Numbered from the stretch's first letter, positions 20,566 to 30,791 are shown. The stretch is 64,000 nucleotides of DNA from Nitrospirota bacterium (GCA_021789555.1 JAJYJK010000008.1:1-64000); one strand, 5' to 3'. Notes: generated by a model from the letters alone, not told the origin. Numbers and translations are program-made.

Positions 20566-21047
20566 TCATTTTTTGATCCTCGGCGGAATCTTGCCGACGA
20601 TGACCTTGAGGTTGGCTTTGGGGTCTCCAGGCTTCAGGTCGTCTTTTGTCAGGAAGAGTTCCTTGCGCCCATGGCAGGAATTGCAGGAGCGGTTTTGCGG
20701 GGTCCGGAGCCGGATGGTATGGATCGAGGCCGAGTTCCACGTGGGCAGGGCGTCATAGTTGGAAATCAGGTCCTTCGGACCGAATCGACGTAATCCTTGT
20801 CGACGCCCCAGACGTCCCGGCCCCTCACCTGAGGGGCGGAAACGCCTCAACCGGCTATTGTCGCGGCGCCTGCGCTGCTGGCGGCCGCGCCATAGCTGTC
20901 CATCTTGTTGAAATCGATATGACACTTGATACACTCACCGCTGGATGCCCCCGGCTCCGCGGCGGCGAGGACCCCCGCATGGCCCAGCACGAAGACAATT
21001 CCAATGAGGACGAAAGCAACAAAAATCAATTTCGCCTTTTTCCCCAT
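20566..21047 (-). pseudogene. Multihaem c-type cytochrome remnant (in-frame stop plus frameshift)
   Basis: Signal peptide and CIKCH in the 21047-20847 ORF. CNSCH and GPKDLISNYDALPTWNSASIHTIRLRTPQNRSCNSCHGRKELF continue in a second frame (20934-20566 ORF). Confidence 0.65.
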
Positions 21048-21284
21048 CTCATCCCCCCTGAAAGCCGAAGTTGGTTATTACTTCTCTGATCTCAAGAATT
21101 TTTCCGTTCTTTTTTCAAATTCTAGCCCTAAAAATAGAATCCGCCAGCCTTCTTTTGCGCGGGAATGACTCGGAATCCCAAAAGCGGGAAAGGAGGGCGC
21201 AGCTCTACACAAAAACAGCACATCCCATTTTCAATGTTCCAAGCCGAATTCGGGAGCCATTCCTGCCTATGGCATTTGTCTCAT

Positions 21285-21332
21285 CCGGGGGCATAGGGGC
21301 GAAGCCCCTATGCCATAAAGGGGCGGGTGGGC
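21285..21332 (+). repeat. REP-like element, family A
   Basis: GGCATAGGGGC-GAA-GCCCCTATGCCATAAAGGGGCGGGTGGGCC. Confidence 0.8.
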
Positions 21333-21376
21333 CACCGGGGCATAAGTCCCGGGTGAAGATTAAGAAAAATATGCAT

Positions 21377-22108
21377 TCATACCGGCCGCGCGGGCTTTAG
21401 CGCAATGTTCGCGCCCTCCCTGAAATGCATATCCACAAAAGCCCTCAGCTCCGAGAGGAGCGCCTCGCCCGGTTTTATCCTTGCGAGCTTGTCAAGGGGG
21501 AATTCCGAGAGGCTCTTGTGCAGGCCCTTGAGCGCGGCGGATATCTTTATCGCCGGGCCATCCTTTTTGCAGTTTTCGCAGAGTATGGCGCCGTCTCGGG
21601 GATAGAAGCAAAAAATTTCCGATTGCCTGCCGCACCGGGCGCATCCGTTCAGGGATGGGGCGTATCCGGCAAGCGCGAGGACCCTCAGCTTGAACACAAG
21701 CGGGACGAAGGCGCTTCCGGGCTGCTTTTCGAGCCCGTCAAGCCCCCAGAGCAGAAGCTCGAAGGTCCCCGCCGCCCCGGCCGTCTCCCGTTCCGGCAGG
21801 AGTTTCAGGACGAGCCCGGCCAGGCCGCAGGCCTGGACAAAGCCGCCGGAGTTCTCCCTGAGAATTTGAAACGGCCTTATGATGTCCGATTGCGTGAGCC
21901 TGGGCAGGTTCGCGTCCTCCCTGCCCAATAGCGAGATGCGGGCGTGGGTGAAGGGCTCCAGGGAGCCGCCAAAGCGGCTCTTTATCTTCCTGGGGCTCTT
22001 TGCGAATGCCGGGCGGATGCCGAAATCCCTTGTCAGATACTCGACGATGAGGTCGGCCTCGCCCAGGGGCCGGCTCCTCAAGACGATGCCCTCGGTCCTT
22101 CCGAGCAT
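21377..22108 (-). CDS. recO: DNA repair protein RecO
   Basis: TEGIVLRSRPLGEADLIVEYLTRDFG; C-terminal CARCGRQSEIFCFYPRDGAILCENC. Confidence 0.9.
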   Translation of the reverse strand: MLGRTEGIVLRSRPLGEADLIVEYLTRDFGIRPAFAKSPRKIKSRFGGSLEPFTHARISLLGREDANLPRLTQSDIIRPFQILRENSGGFVQACGLAGLVLKLLPERETAGAAGTFELLLWGLDGLEKQPGSAFVPLVFKLRVLALAGYAPSLNGCARCGRQSEIFCFYPRDGAILCENCKKDGPAIKISAALKGLHKSLSEFPLDKLARIKPGEALLSELRAFVDMHFREGANIALKPARPV

Positions 22109-22114
22109 TTTATC

Positions 22115-22567
22115 CTACATTATGTTGCCGAAGTCCTCCGGCTTCAGGTTCTTCAGCCACTCATCAAGCTCGTCGGAGTTCTTGAGCTCAAGTATGCTGT
22201 CCTCGACGTATATGGGGGCGTTCATCCTGAGCGCCACGGCCACGGCGTCCGAGGGCCTGGAGTCCACCGGGGTCTCCTTCTTCCCGTCCGTCAGATGGAT
22301 GAGGGCGTAGTAGGTATTTTCGAGCAGGTCCGTTACGACTATCCTGCTTACCTTCACCTTGAGGTCGTCTATGATATTTCTTACCAGGTCATGGGTGAGG
22401 GGCCTCGGGGTCGTCACCTTCCCCAGGGCCAGGGCGATAGAGTCCGCCTCCGGCTTGCCTATCCAGATCGGCAGCGTGGCGGTCCCCTCCATCTCTCTCA
22501 ACAAAAGTATATACATATTGCTCCTTGGATCGAACAAGAGCCCTTCCACTTTCATCTCTACGAGCAT
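22115..22567 (-). CDS. Bifunctional nuclease family protein (DUF151)
   Basis: MKVEGLLFDPRSNMYILLLREMEGTATLPIWIGKPEADSIALAL; SRPSDAVAVALRMNAPIYV. Confidence 0.88.
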   Translation of the reverse strand: MLVEMKVEGLLFDPRSNMYILLLREMEGTATLPIWIGKPEADSIALALGKVTTPRPLTHDLVRNIIDDLKVKVSRIVVTDLLENTYYALIHLTDGKKETPVDSRPSDAVAVALRMNAPIYVEDSILELKNSDELDEWLKNLKPEDFGNIM

Positions 22568-22575
22568 CTTCTAAG

Positions 22576-23619
22576 CTACCGCCTTTTATCTTGGTCCACA
22601 CTAAAACCCAGTTCCCTTATGGACCTGGCATCCGAGCGCCAGTCCCTCTTGAGCTTCACCCAGAGCTGCAGATAAACTCTCGCGTTTAGGAGTTTTTCGA
22701 TATCCAGCCTGGCCGCAGTCCCGATTTCCTTTAGCATACGGCCGCTTTTCCCTATTATAATACCTTTCTGGCCTTCATGCTCGACCCAGATGTCCGCGCC
22801 TATGTGGATGAGGCCGCCGGCCGCCGCGCCGGCAGGCTCGCCCTCCGGGGGCTGGCCTCCTGGGGACTGGTCCCCTTGGGGCTGGCCTCCCTGAAACTGG
22901 TCACTTTGAGACTGCTCCTGTTGAGACCGGTCTCCCTCACGCCAGTCGACAACATCGACGGCCACGGCATGCGGGACCTCCTCGAAGGTGGCCTCCATCA
23001 CTTTTTCCCTTATTATCTCAGAAACCATGAATCTTTCAACCTGATCGGTGAGAAGGTCCCCGGGATAGTATTTCGGCCCCGCCGGCAGATGGAGAAGGAG
23101 TTTCTCCAGCAGTATGTCCACGCCGTCGCCCTTCAGGGCGGATATGGGTATCACCTCATCGAAGGGGAAGAGTTTTGAATACGCGTCGATAACGGGCAGG
23201 AGTTTCATCTTCCTCACCGTGTCCACCTTGTTTATGAGAAGAAAGACGCTTTTGCCCTTTTCCCCGGCCCTCCCGATGAGCCTTATTATCTCCTTGTCCT
23301 GTGCGCCGGGCAGCCTCGGCTCCACCATGAAAAGCAGGGCGTCCACCTCGCGCATCGCCTCCCTGGCCTCGCGCATCATCACCTCGTCCAGCCTGGTATG
23401 GGGCTTGTGAATACCCGGCGTGTCCATGAAGACGATCTGCGCCCTTTGCTCTTCGAGCGTCTTTATTCCGATTATACGGTTTCTGGTGGTCTGGGGTTTT
23501 TTCGTTACTATGGCGATCTTTTGCCCAAGGACCGTATTCAGAAGGGTGGACTTGCCCGCATTGGGCCTTCCAATGATGGTGACGAAACCGGAGCGATACG
23601 GATTTTCATTTTCTTCCAT
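22576..23619 (-). CDS. era: GTPase Era, with a low-complexity insertion before the KH core
   Basis: GFVTIIGRPNAGKSTLLNTVLGQKIAIVTKKPQTTRNRIIGI; KH part GQKGIIIGKSGRMLKEIGTAARLDIEKLL. Confidence 0.95.
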   Translation of the reverse strand: MEENENPYRSGFVTIIGRPNAGKSTLLNTVLGQKIAIVTKKPQTTRNRIIGIKTLEEQRAQIVFMDTPGIHKPHTRLDEVMMREAREAMREVDALLFMVEPRLPGAQDKEIIRLIGRAGEKGKSVFLLINKVDTVRKMKLLPVIDAYSKLFPFDEVIPISALKGDGVDILLEKLLLHLPAGPKYYPGDLLTDQVERFMVSEIIREKVMEATFEEVPHAVAVDVVDWREGDRSQQEQSQSDQFQGGQPQGDQSPGGQPPEGEPAGAAAGGLIHIGADIWVEHEGQKGIIIGKSGRMLKEIGTAARLDIEKLLNARVYLQLWVKLKRDWRSDARSIRELGFSVDQDKRR

Positions 23620-23684
23620 ATTGAATTATACCCCAACCCCGGGCCTGCATCATGAAAGTGGGTTTGTGTATTTTGTATTATTTG

Positions 23685-23717
23685 ACGTCATTCCGCACCC
23701 CGATGCGGAATCCAGTG
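23685..23717 (+). repeat. GTCATTCCGCA...TGCGGAATCCAG dispersed repeat (same family as 39256)
   Basis: GACGTCATTCCGCACCCCGATGCGGAATCCAGTG. Confidence 0.65.
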
Positions 23718-23755
23718 ACTTTGCCGTTTCCTTTAATATAAAAATCAAAGATGGC

Positions 23756-24934
23756 TTAGAGGGCCTGCAGGGCCGCCCGAATCCGTTCAACCCCCTTTTC
23801 TATCTGCTCGATGCCCGTCGCGTAGGAGAGCCGGATAAAATCATCGTCCCCGAACGCATCCCCCGGCACGACGGCGACCATGGCCTTCTCCAGCAGATAC
23901 ATGGCGAGCTTCGAGGAGGACGATATCACGGGAGATTTCGCATAAAGGGCCCGCGTGTTTGGAAACACGTAAAACGCCCCGGTGGGCGGGATGCACCTGA
24001 TTCCCTCGATGGAGTTTAACGCCTCCACGATGCGCCCTCTGCGCTTGTCGAACTCGGCGGCCATGCGCGCAACCGAATCCTGCGGGCCTGTGAGCGCCTC
24101 GATGGCCGCGGCCTGGGAGATCGAGGTCGGGTTGGAAGTGGACTGGCTCTGTATGGAGGTCATCGCCTTTATGAGCGGGGCCGGACCGGCGGCATACCCG
24201 ATCCTCCAGCCCGTCATCGAATACGCCTTGGACACACCGTTTACGACGATGGTCCTTTTCTTGACCTCTTCGCCCAGCGAGGCGATGCTTACGTGCCTGG
24301 CCCCGTCGTAAAGGAGTTTCTCGTATATCTCATCAGATATTATGTAGATGCCGTTTTTTACGGCTATCTCCGCTATGCGCCCGAGGGCCTCCGAATCATA
24401 GGAAAAACCCGTCGGGTTCGAGGGTGAGTTCAGTATGAGCGCCTTCGTCCTGCCGGTCACGCTTTTTTCAAAGGCGGCCGCGGTGAGCAGGAACCTGTCC
24501 GCCTCGAGCGTCTTTACGAAGACGGGCGTTGCCCCTGCGAGGGCGACCTGTTCGGGATAGCTTACCCAGTAGGGCGCTGGGATTACGACCTCGTCGCCGG
24601 GATCGAGGAGCGCCTGCATGGCGTTATAGAGGCTGTGTTTCGCGCCGCAGGAGACGATTATCTCCGCCCTGCCGTATGCAAGCCCGTTGTCCGCCTCCAG
24701 TTTGCCGATAATGGCGTCCTTCAGTTTGTCGGTGCCCCCCACGGCCGTGTACTTCGTAAACCCGTCTCTTACGGCCTTTATGCCCGCCTCCTTTATGTTT
24801 TCCGGCGTGTCGAAGTCCGGTTCCCCCACGCCGAAACTTATTACGTCCAGGCCCTCCGCCTTCATCGCCTTCGCCTTTGAATCTATGGTGAGGGTCGGGG
24901 AGGGTTTAATCTCCTTTGCACGCTTTGAGAGCAT
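23756..24934 (-). CDS. aspC: Pyridoxal phosphate-dependent aspartate aminotransferase
   Basis: VISFGVGEPDFDTPENIKEAGIKAV, LNSPSNPTGFSYD, VNGVSKAYSMTGWRIGYAAGP. Confidence 0.93.
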   Translation of the reverse strand: MLSKRAKEIKPSPTLTIDSKAKAMKAEGLDVISFGVGEPDFDTPENIKEAGIKAVRDGFTKYTAVGGTDKLKDAIIGKLEADNGLAYGRAEIIVSCGAKHSLYNAMQALLDPGDEVVIPAPYWVSYPEQVALAGATPVFVKTLEADRFLLTAAAFEKSVTGRTKALILNSPSNPTGFSYDSEALGRIAEIAVKNGIYIISDEIYEKLLYDGARHVSIASLGEEVKKRTIVVNGVSKAYSMTGWRIGYAAGPAPLIKAMTSIQSQSTSNPTSISQAAAIEALTGPQDSVARMAAEFDKRRGRIVEALNSIEGIRCIPPTGAFYVFPNTRALYAKSPVISSSSKLAMYLLEKAMVAVVPGDAFGDDDFIRLSYATGIEQIEKGVERIRAALQAL

Positions 24935-25203
24935 TTGGTCCTTGACCTCCGAATGAATTTAACTAAAATTTTACCACATGGACTGAAAAATGATAAAATA
25001 GGGTCAATATATAAATCAAAGAGTTTAGAAATCATCGAACTATTGGTCCCCTCACCCCAACCCTCTCCCAATGGGAGGGGGAGTCCCGCCTTCGGCGGGA
25101 CGGAGGCTGAGGGAATTTTGGACAATGAACCACCCTGTAGCAAGCTATAGAGAATTGAAAGTTAAATTATGCTGGAATCAATAAAAATCTCTAGGAGGAG
25201 ACG

Positions 25204-25389
25204 ATGAAGAAACCGGTTGTTGATTTTGACACCTGTGTAGGCTGCGGCTCATGCGCGGAACTCTGCCCCTCGGTATTCGAATTGAGGGACGAGAAGGCCT
25301 ATGTGATAAACGCGGAGGGCTGCGGCAGTTGCGACTGCGAGGCGGCGGCGGGGGTCTGTCCCGTAGAGGCGATTTCGCTGGTCGACTAA
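25204..25389 (+). CDS. Ferredoxin ([4Fe-4S] type)
   Basis: DFDTCVGCGSCAELCPSVFEL and CPVEAISLVD; SD AGGAGGAG upstream. Confidence 0.92.
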   Translation: MKKPVVDFDTCVGCGSCAELCPSVFELRDEKAYVINAEGCGSCDCEAAAGVCPVEAISLVD

Positions 25390-25406
25390 AGCAAAGACCT
25401 TAAAGC

Positions 25407-25431
25407 GGCCCCGCCTTGAAACCGCGGGGCC
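25407..25431. terminator. Hairpin between convergent ferredoxin and rnc genes, possible terminator
   Basis: GGCCCCGC / GCGGGGCC arms around a 9-nt loop; no strong T-tract. Confidence 0.35.
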
Positions 25432-25438
25432 GGGTCTC

Positions 25439-26140
25439 TCAAGTCTTGTCCTCGGATTTTAATCTCTCGAGGGCTTCCCGCGCGGCGATGGTCTCGGCCT
25501 CTTTTTTTGTCCTGCCTTTGCCTCGTCCGTAGAGTTTTTTGGAGATGAAGACCCCGGAGGTGAAGAATTTCTCGTGCTCCCTGCCTTCCTCCTTCAAAAG
25601 CCTGTAGACGGGCAGCCCGCCGAAGAGTTTTTGGCAGAGCTCCTGGAGTTCGGTCTTCGGGTCGCGGAAATGTCCGCTTTCGATTACGGTCTCCAGCTTT
25701 TCCCCGAATATCCCCATTATCGTCTTTCTTGCCGCGGAGTAGCCGCCGTCCAGGTAAACGGCCCCGATTACCGCCTCGAAGGCCCCCGCCAGGATGGACT
25801 GTTTCGCCCGGCCGCCGCTTGTCTGCTCCCCTTTGCCCAGCAGCAGCGCCCTGCCCAGGGAGATACCTCCCGCCGCCTTCGCAAGCTCGGAGCCCCGGAC
25901 CATGAGCGACCTTATCCTTGACATCTCGGCCTCGTTGAAGCCCGTCTGGTAGAGGTATTCGGAGAATACGAGATTTAGGACGGCATCCCCCAGGAATTCA
26001 AGCCTCTCATTGTGGTTGGCCGCCTGCGCCCCGCGGCCCTCGCCAATATAGGAGCGGTGGGTCAGCGCCTGCCGGAGAAGATTTTTGTCCTTAAAGCTGT
26101 AGTGGAGGTCCGGCCCGGTCTCTGCGGCCTCAGGGCTCAA
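25439..26140 (-). CDS. rnc: Ribonuclease III
   Basis: ALTHRSYIGEGRG, NERLEFLGDAVLNLVFSEYLY and a C-terminal dsRBD. Confidence 0.95.
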   Translation of the reverse strand: MSPEAAETGPDLHYSFKDKNLLRQALTHRSYIGEGRGAQAANHNERLEFLGDAVLNLVFSEYLYQTGFNEAEMSRIRSLMVRGSELAKAAGGISLGRALLLGKGEQTSGGRAKQSILAGAFEAVIGAVYLDGGYSAARKTIMGIFGEKLETVIESGHFRDPKTELQELCQKLFGGLPVYRLLKEEGREHEKFFTSGVFISKKLYGRGKGRTKKEAETIAAREALERLKSEDKT

Positions 26141-26201
26141 ATCTCTTGAAGAGGAGGCAGGCGCCCGATTTTATCAAAAAATTATCCAGGACTATCATGC
26201 G

Positions 26202-27443
26202 TTAAGGTTCAAACCTCTTGAAGAGGAGGCAGGCGTTGGTGCCGCCAAACCCGAAGGAGTTTGACAGGGCGTAGCCCACCGGGCGGCGCCTCGCCTTGTG
26301 CGGGACATAGTCGAGGTCGCATTCCGGGTCCGGGTTGTCCAGGTTTATTGTGGGCGGGATGATGGAATTTACGATTGTGAGGACCGAGACCGCCGCCTCG
26401 ACGCCGCCGGCCGCGCCAAGCAGGTGGCCGGTCATCGATTTGGTGGAACTGACGGCCAGCTTCATTGCATGCGCGCCGAAGACCTTCTTGATGGCGGCCG
26501 TCTCTATCTCGTCGCCCTGCCTGGTGGAAGTGCCGTGGGCGTTTATGTAGTCGACCGCCTCGGGCGGCGCCCCGGCGTCTTTAAGGGCGTTTGCGATGCA
26601 CCGCGCCGCCCCGTCTCCGTCGGCGGAGGGGGAAGTTATATGATAGGCGTCCGAGCTCATGCCGAACCCCGCGAATTCCGCGTAAATCCTGGCGCCCCTG
26701 CCGATTGCGCCCTCACGCTCCTCCAGTATGAGCACGCCCGCGCCCTCACCCATCACGAACCCGTCCCTCCCGGCGTCAAAGGGCCTGGAGGCCTTCTCAG
26801 GCTCGTCATTTCTGGTGGAAAGCGCCTTCATGGCGTTAAACCCGCCGATTCCTAGAGACGCGATGACGGCCTCCGTGCCCCCCGCGATCATGGCGTCCGC
26901 GTCGCCGTACTGGATGATCCTGCACGCCTCGCCAATGGCGTGGCTGCCGGTGGCGCACGCGGTGGAGACGGCGGAATTGGGCCCCTTGGCCCCGAACCTT
27001 ATCGATACGTTGCCGGCGGCCAGGTTGATGGAAAGCATGGGGATGAAGAAAGGCGTTATCCGCCTGGGGCCCTTCTCAAGCAGTATCCTGTGATAGCGCT
27101 CTATTGTCTGCAGACCGCCGATGCCTGAGCCGATGACGACGCCGACCCTCTCGGCATTCGAGGGGCCGACCACCAGCCCGGAGTCGTGAAGCGCCATCCC
27201 CGAGGCCGCAAGGGCCAACTGGACGAAGCGGTCAGTCTTCCTGGCCTCCTTGGCGTCCATGAAATCCTCGGGATCGAAACCACCTACCTCCCCGGCTATC
27301 TGCGTGGGGAAGGCCGAGGCGTCGAATTGCGTTATCCTCCCTATGCCGGAGCGGCCCTCAACAAGCCCCTTCCAGCTCTGCTCGACGCCGATGCCAACCG
27401 GCGTGATAAGGCCCAGACCCGTTACGACTACCCTGCGTTTCAT
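26202..27443 (-). CDS. fabF: Beta-ketoacyl-ACP synthase II
   Basis: [61 protein letters not shown]; start set at the internal ATG. Confidence 0.96.
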   Translation of the reverse strand: MKRRVVVTGLGLITPVGIGVEQSWKGLVEGRSGIGRITQFDASAFPTQIAGEVGGFDPEDFMDAKEARKTDRFVQLALAASGMALHDSGLVVGPSNAERVGVVIGSGIGGLQTIERYHRILLEKGPRRITPFFIPMLSINLAAGNVSIRFGAKGPNSAVSTACATGSHAIGEACRIIQYGDADAMIAGGTEAVIASLGIGGFNAMKALSTRNDEPEKASRPFDAGRDGFVMGEGAGVLILEEREGAIGRGARIYAEFAGFGMSSDAYHITSPSADGDGAARCIANALKDAGAPPEAVDYINAHGTSTRQGDEIETAAIKKVFGAHAMKLAVSSTKSMTGHLLGAAGGVEAAVSVLTIVNSIIPPTINLDNPDPECDLDYVPHKARRRPVGYALSNSFGFGGTNACLLFKRFEP

Positions 27444-27532
27444 CTGTCTTGATAGATCATGCTGATCGCCCGATTTGCCCTTCCCCGCGGCCCAGGACCG
27501 CGGGGAATCCAATGTAAGGGTTTAACTTAACT

Positions 27533-27766
27533 TTACTCGCCTTTTTTTGATTTTATATAATCTATGGCGTCCTGCACCTTGACTATCTTCTCGGCGTCCT
27601 CGTCCGGGATCTCGATGTTGAACCCCTCCTCGAAGGCCATTACGAGTTCCACGGTGTCAAGGGAGTCCGCCCCAAGGTCCTCGACGAAAGATGCTTCGGG
27701 CTTCACTTCGGCCATGTCCACCCCAAGCTGTTTGGCTATGATCTCCTTAACGCTCTGTTCTACCAT
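27533..27766 (-). CDS. acpP: Acyl carrier protein
   Basis: [36 protein letters not shown]. Confidence 0.97.
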   Translation of the reverse strand: MVEQSVKEIIAKQLGVDMAEVKPEASFVEDLGADSLDTVELVMAFEEGFNIEIPDEDAEKIVKVQDAIDYIKSKKGE

Positions 27767-27816
27767 TACGCGCTCTCCTCCTTAGAATGTCGCTTTTTTC
27801 TGTTTTAAATATTGCG

Positions 27817-28557
27817 TCACATGTACATCCCGCCGTTTACGTGCATGACCTGTCCGGTAACATAGCCCGTGGCAGGCAGGCAAAAGAAAGAAACGGCATG
27901 GGCCACGTCCTCCGGGGTCCCGAATTTCCCGGAAGGTATCGCCGCCAGCATCTGGTCCCTCACGGCCTCCGGGAGCTTTTCGGTCATCGCGGTGATGATG
28001 AAGCCGGGCGCAACGGCGTTGGCGGTAATGCCCCTGCCCGCGTACTCCTTCGCGATCGTCTTCGTAAGCCCGACGATCCCCGCCTTCGACGCGCCGTAGT
28101 TCACCTGCCCGGGGTTGCCCATGAATGCCACCACCGAGGCGATGCTCACAATCCTGCCGTAGCGCTGGCGGGACATTATCTTCACGGCCTCCTTCGAGCA
28201 GAGAAACACGCTCCGGAGGTTCACATTCATTACCGCGTCCCAGTCCTCGGGCTTCATCCTCAGCAAAAGCCCGTCCCTGGTGATGCCGGCGTTGTTGACG
28301 AGGATGTCGAGCCTGTCAAAATCATTTTTTATCGCCTCGAAGGTCTTCTCCACGTCCTCGGCCCTGGAGACATCAAGCCCGTAGGCGGCACACTCCGCCC
28401 CGCCCGCCTTGAGGGCCGCTGCGGTTGCCGCCGCTTCTTCGAGGTTCATATCGCCAAGGGCAATCCTTGCCCCCCTGGCGGCCAGGGCTTCGGCGATTGC
28501 CTTGCCAATCCCCCTTGCGCCCCCGGTGACGAACGCTACCTGCCCTTTTAGCTCCAT
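27817..28557 (-). CDS. fabG: 3-oxoacyl-ACP reductase
   Basis: AFVTGGARGIGKAIAEALAARGA, NNAGITRDGLLLRM, YGASKAGIVGLTKTIAKEYAGRGITANAVAPGFI. Confidence 0.96.
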   Translation of the reverse strand: MELKGQVAFVTGGARGIGKAIAEALAARGARIALGDMNLEEAAATAAALKAGGAECAAYGLDVSRAEDVEKTFEAIKNDFDRLDILVNNAGITRDGLLLRMKPEDWDAVMNVNLRSVFLCSKEAVKIMSRQRYGRIVSIASVVAFMGNPGQVNYGASKAGIVGLTKTIAKEYAGRGITANAVAPGFIITAMTEKLPEAVRDQMLAAIPSGKFGTPEDVAHAVSFFCLPATGYVTGQVMHVNGGMYM

Positions 28558-28635
28558 TTGTTTAAAAAATGCCTCCCCTGCAAAAAATTAGAGTAGATTT
28601 TAACAAGAAAAAGGAATATTTTTCCACAGCGGGCG

Positions 28636-30519
28636 TCAATCTTTCAGCAGGAACTTCCTTAAATCGCCCACACGCATCGTCACCTTATGGGAGTCCAGGT
28701 ACTCAAGAAAGGGCAGTGCGTATTTCCTGGTCGTGCCGAGCACGTCCCTGAATTCCGAGACCGCCATCCCCGGTTTGCGCGAAAAAAACCCCTTCAGCAG
28801 CGTAAGCATCTCACCGTAAACGGAAGCCGCGAGATAGAGCGATTCGTTTATCCTTACGACGGAGCCCTCCTTGTCCATCAGCCTGAGCATGTCGGTGAGC
28901 CTCTTTTCATCCATAACGAGCCCTTTTGCAAGCTCGGCCTTTTCCGGGGGCTGAAAGCGGGCCGCCTCGAGCTCCTTGACAATCTTCTGTCTGACCTCCT
29001 CTTCCTTTCCGCTAAAAGCCGCCCGGAAGGATTTTAACCGTATCGAGTCTTTCTCCTGTACGAGTTCGGGGACAAGCGGCACCAGCCCGGCGAAGACCTT
29101 TTGGTCCACCTTCAGGCCGGCCCGCAGCTCCTCAAGGGGCATGCCCGGTTTCAGCGGGTTTTCACTATGAAAACGGCCCAGGAGGCGAAGGGCGGCCTCC
29201 CTGAAACCCGCATATACTTTGGCGTGCACGAAGCTCTCACCCAGGGGGGCCACCGTTTTTTCCTCCTCCAACTGGGAGAGCGCCTTTTCCACTTCGGCGG
29301 TTTCGGCCTTTATCCAGCCCTCCAGTTCCATCTTCCCCATCGCCTTGAGGGCGGACTTCATTATCTTCATCGCCAGTTTTGCCTTTAGCTCGCCCCGCTC
29401 ATAGATTTCAAGGTCCTCAAGCGTGGCGGCCCTCCTTCTTCGCCCGGGTGAGACGTCCAGGACAGAGCCGCCCCCGATGGTCTCAAGCGGCGAGAAGCGG
29501 CGGATTACGAACCTGTCGGTCCCCTGTGCGACTACAGGGCCGGCGAGCCTCAATTGGGCGTAGCAGGACTCCCCGCCCTTAAGTTCCTGCCTGCCGTAGA
29601 GGATGACCCTTGCCACCTTCTCCGATGTGCCCAGGTGGAAATGGACGCTCGAGCCGGTCTTTACGGCGGGCGCCCCCGCCAGGAGTTCGAGCTTCACATC
29701 CATCGCCGAAACAGGCAGGAACCTCCGCGGGCTTACGACCACGTCCCCGCGTTCAAGCTCGTCTTTTTCCACCCCCTGAAGGTTCAGGGCCACCCTCTGC
29801 CCCGCGAACGCCTCCTTCACCGGCTTGCCGTGGCTCTGGAGCCCCCTTATCCTTGTCTCTATCCCCTTGGGCAGTATCTCCACCGCGTCTTCCGCGCGCA
29901 CCATGCCGGAGAGGGCCGTGCCGGTGACGACGGTGCCGAAACCCTTCAGGGTGAAGACCCTGTCCACCGGGAGCCTGAAGAGCCCGCCGGAGGGTTTCGC
30001 CCTGACCTCCACCGCAATTTCCTTTACCTTTTCCTTGAGAAGTTCGATGTTTTTCCCCGATTTTGAGGAGACCGGTATTATCGGGGAGCCCTCGAGGAAG
30101 CTGCCCCTGATGAAATCCTTTACCTCCCCGGTCACCAGCTCCAGCCAGTCTTCCTCCACCAGGTCCGTCTTCGTCAGGGCCACAAGCCCGCGGCTTATCC
30201 TGAGGAGCTCACATATCTGGAGGTGCTCCCGGCTCTGGGGCATCACGCCTTCGTCCGCGGCGACGACGAGCATCACGATATCTATCCCCCCGGCCCCGGC
30301 AAGCATGTTTCTTATGAGTCTTTCGTGCCCCGGGACATCGACGATGCCCACGGTGAGACCGGCCTCCGGATAGTCCAGGTTGGCAAAACCCAAGTCTATC
30401 GTAATTCCCCTCTCCTTCTCCTCCTTGAGCCTGTCCGGATCGGTCCCCGTGAGGGCCTTTACAAGCGTGCTCTTCCCGTGGTCTATATGTCCGGCCGTGC
30501 CAAGCACCACATAACGCAT
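28636..30519 (-). CDS. selB: Selenocysteine-specific translation elongation factor SelB
   Basis: [76 protein letters not shown] (SelB-type G domain); long C-terminal winged-helix region. Confidence 0.96.
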   Translation of the reverse strand: MRYVVLGTAGHIDHGKSTLVKALTGTDPDRLKEEKERGITIDLGFANLDYPEAGLTVGIVDVPGHERLIRNMLAGAGGIDIVMLVVAADEGVMPQSREHLQICELLRISRGLVALTKTDLVEEDWLELVTGEVKDFIRGSFLEGSPIIPVSSKSGKNIELLKEKVKEIAVEVRAKPSGGLFRLPVDRVFTLKGFGTVVTGTALSGMVRAEDAVEILPKGIETRIRGLQSHGKPVKEAFAGQRVALNLQGVEKDELERGDVVVSPRRFLPVSAMDVKLELLAGAPAVKTGSSVHFHLGTSEKVARVILYGRQELKGGESCYAQLRLAGPVVAQGTDRFVIRRFSPLETIGGGSVLDVSPGRRRRAATLEDLEIYERGELKAKLAMKIMKSALKAMGKMELEGWIKAETAEVEKALSQLEEEKTVAPLGESFVHAKVYAGFREAALRLLGRFHSENPLKPGMPLEELRAGLKVDQKVFAGLVPLVPELVQEKDSIRLKSFRAAFSGKEEEVRQKIVKELEAARFQPPEKAELAKGLVMDEKRLTDMLRLMDKEGSVVRINESLYLAASVYGEMLTLLKGFFSRKPGMAVSEFRDVLGTTRKYALPFLEYLDSHKVTMRVGDLRKFLLKD

Positions 30520-30570
30520 AAGGTTAATTATAACTTAATCCCGCCCTCCCGCCCTTAACCCTGTGGGGGG

Positions 30571-30604
30571 ATACGATAACTAACCCCCCGGAAATGCGAT
30601 AAGT
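30571..30604. repeat. Putative left-end transposase-binding direct repeats
   Basis: ATACGATAACT (30571) and ATGCGATAAGT (30594), 23 bp apart, just inside a TG dinucleotide (30562). Confidence 0.35.
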
Positions 30605-30652
30605 CGGTTTTTAGATTCTTAAAAAAAGGATAAAAGAAGGTTTATAAGGGTC

Positions 30653-30677
30653 TAAAATCAAACCAGTTTTGATTTTA
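30653..30677. other. Perfect 10-bp inverted repeat with 5-nt loop near the prophage left end
   Basis: TAAAATCAAA-CCAGT-TTTGATTTTA. Confidence 0.6.
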
Positions 30678-30791
30678 AGGGAAGGGGAAGTCTCAAGGGC
30701 CCTCAACCTGGCCTCCTGACGGCTGCTTTTTGCCGTCGCGGCCGCAAATCCCATTAAAAAATCCCGCCGCCCTCTTCCGACCTAGCCTTAA

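Noticed and set aside
20847-20860. In-frame TGA in the cytochrome remnant as a second Sec codon
   Set aside because: The same gene also needs a frameshift about 70 nt downstream, the codon is not at a recognisable Cys position, and no SECIS-like hairpin was evident; pseudogene is simpler.
30520-30790. tRNA-Sec or SelA near selB
   Set aside because: I read the gap upstream of selB and saw no tRNA-like cloverleaf or selA coding sequence; the rest of the Sec machinery must be sought elsewhere in the genome.
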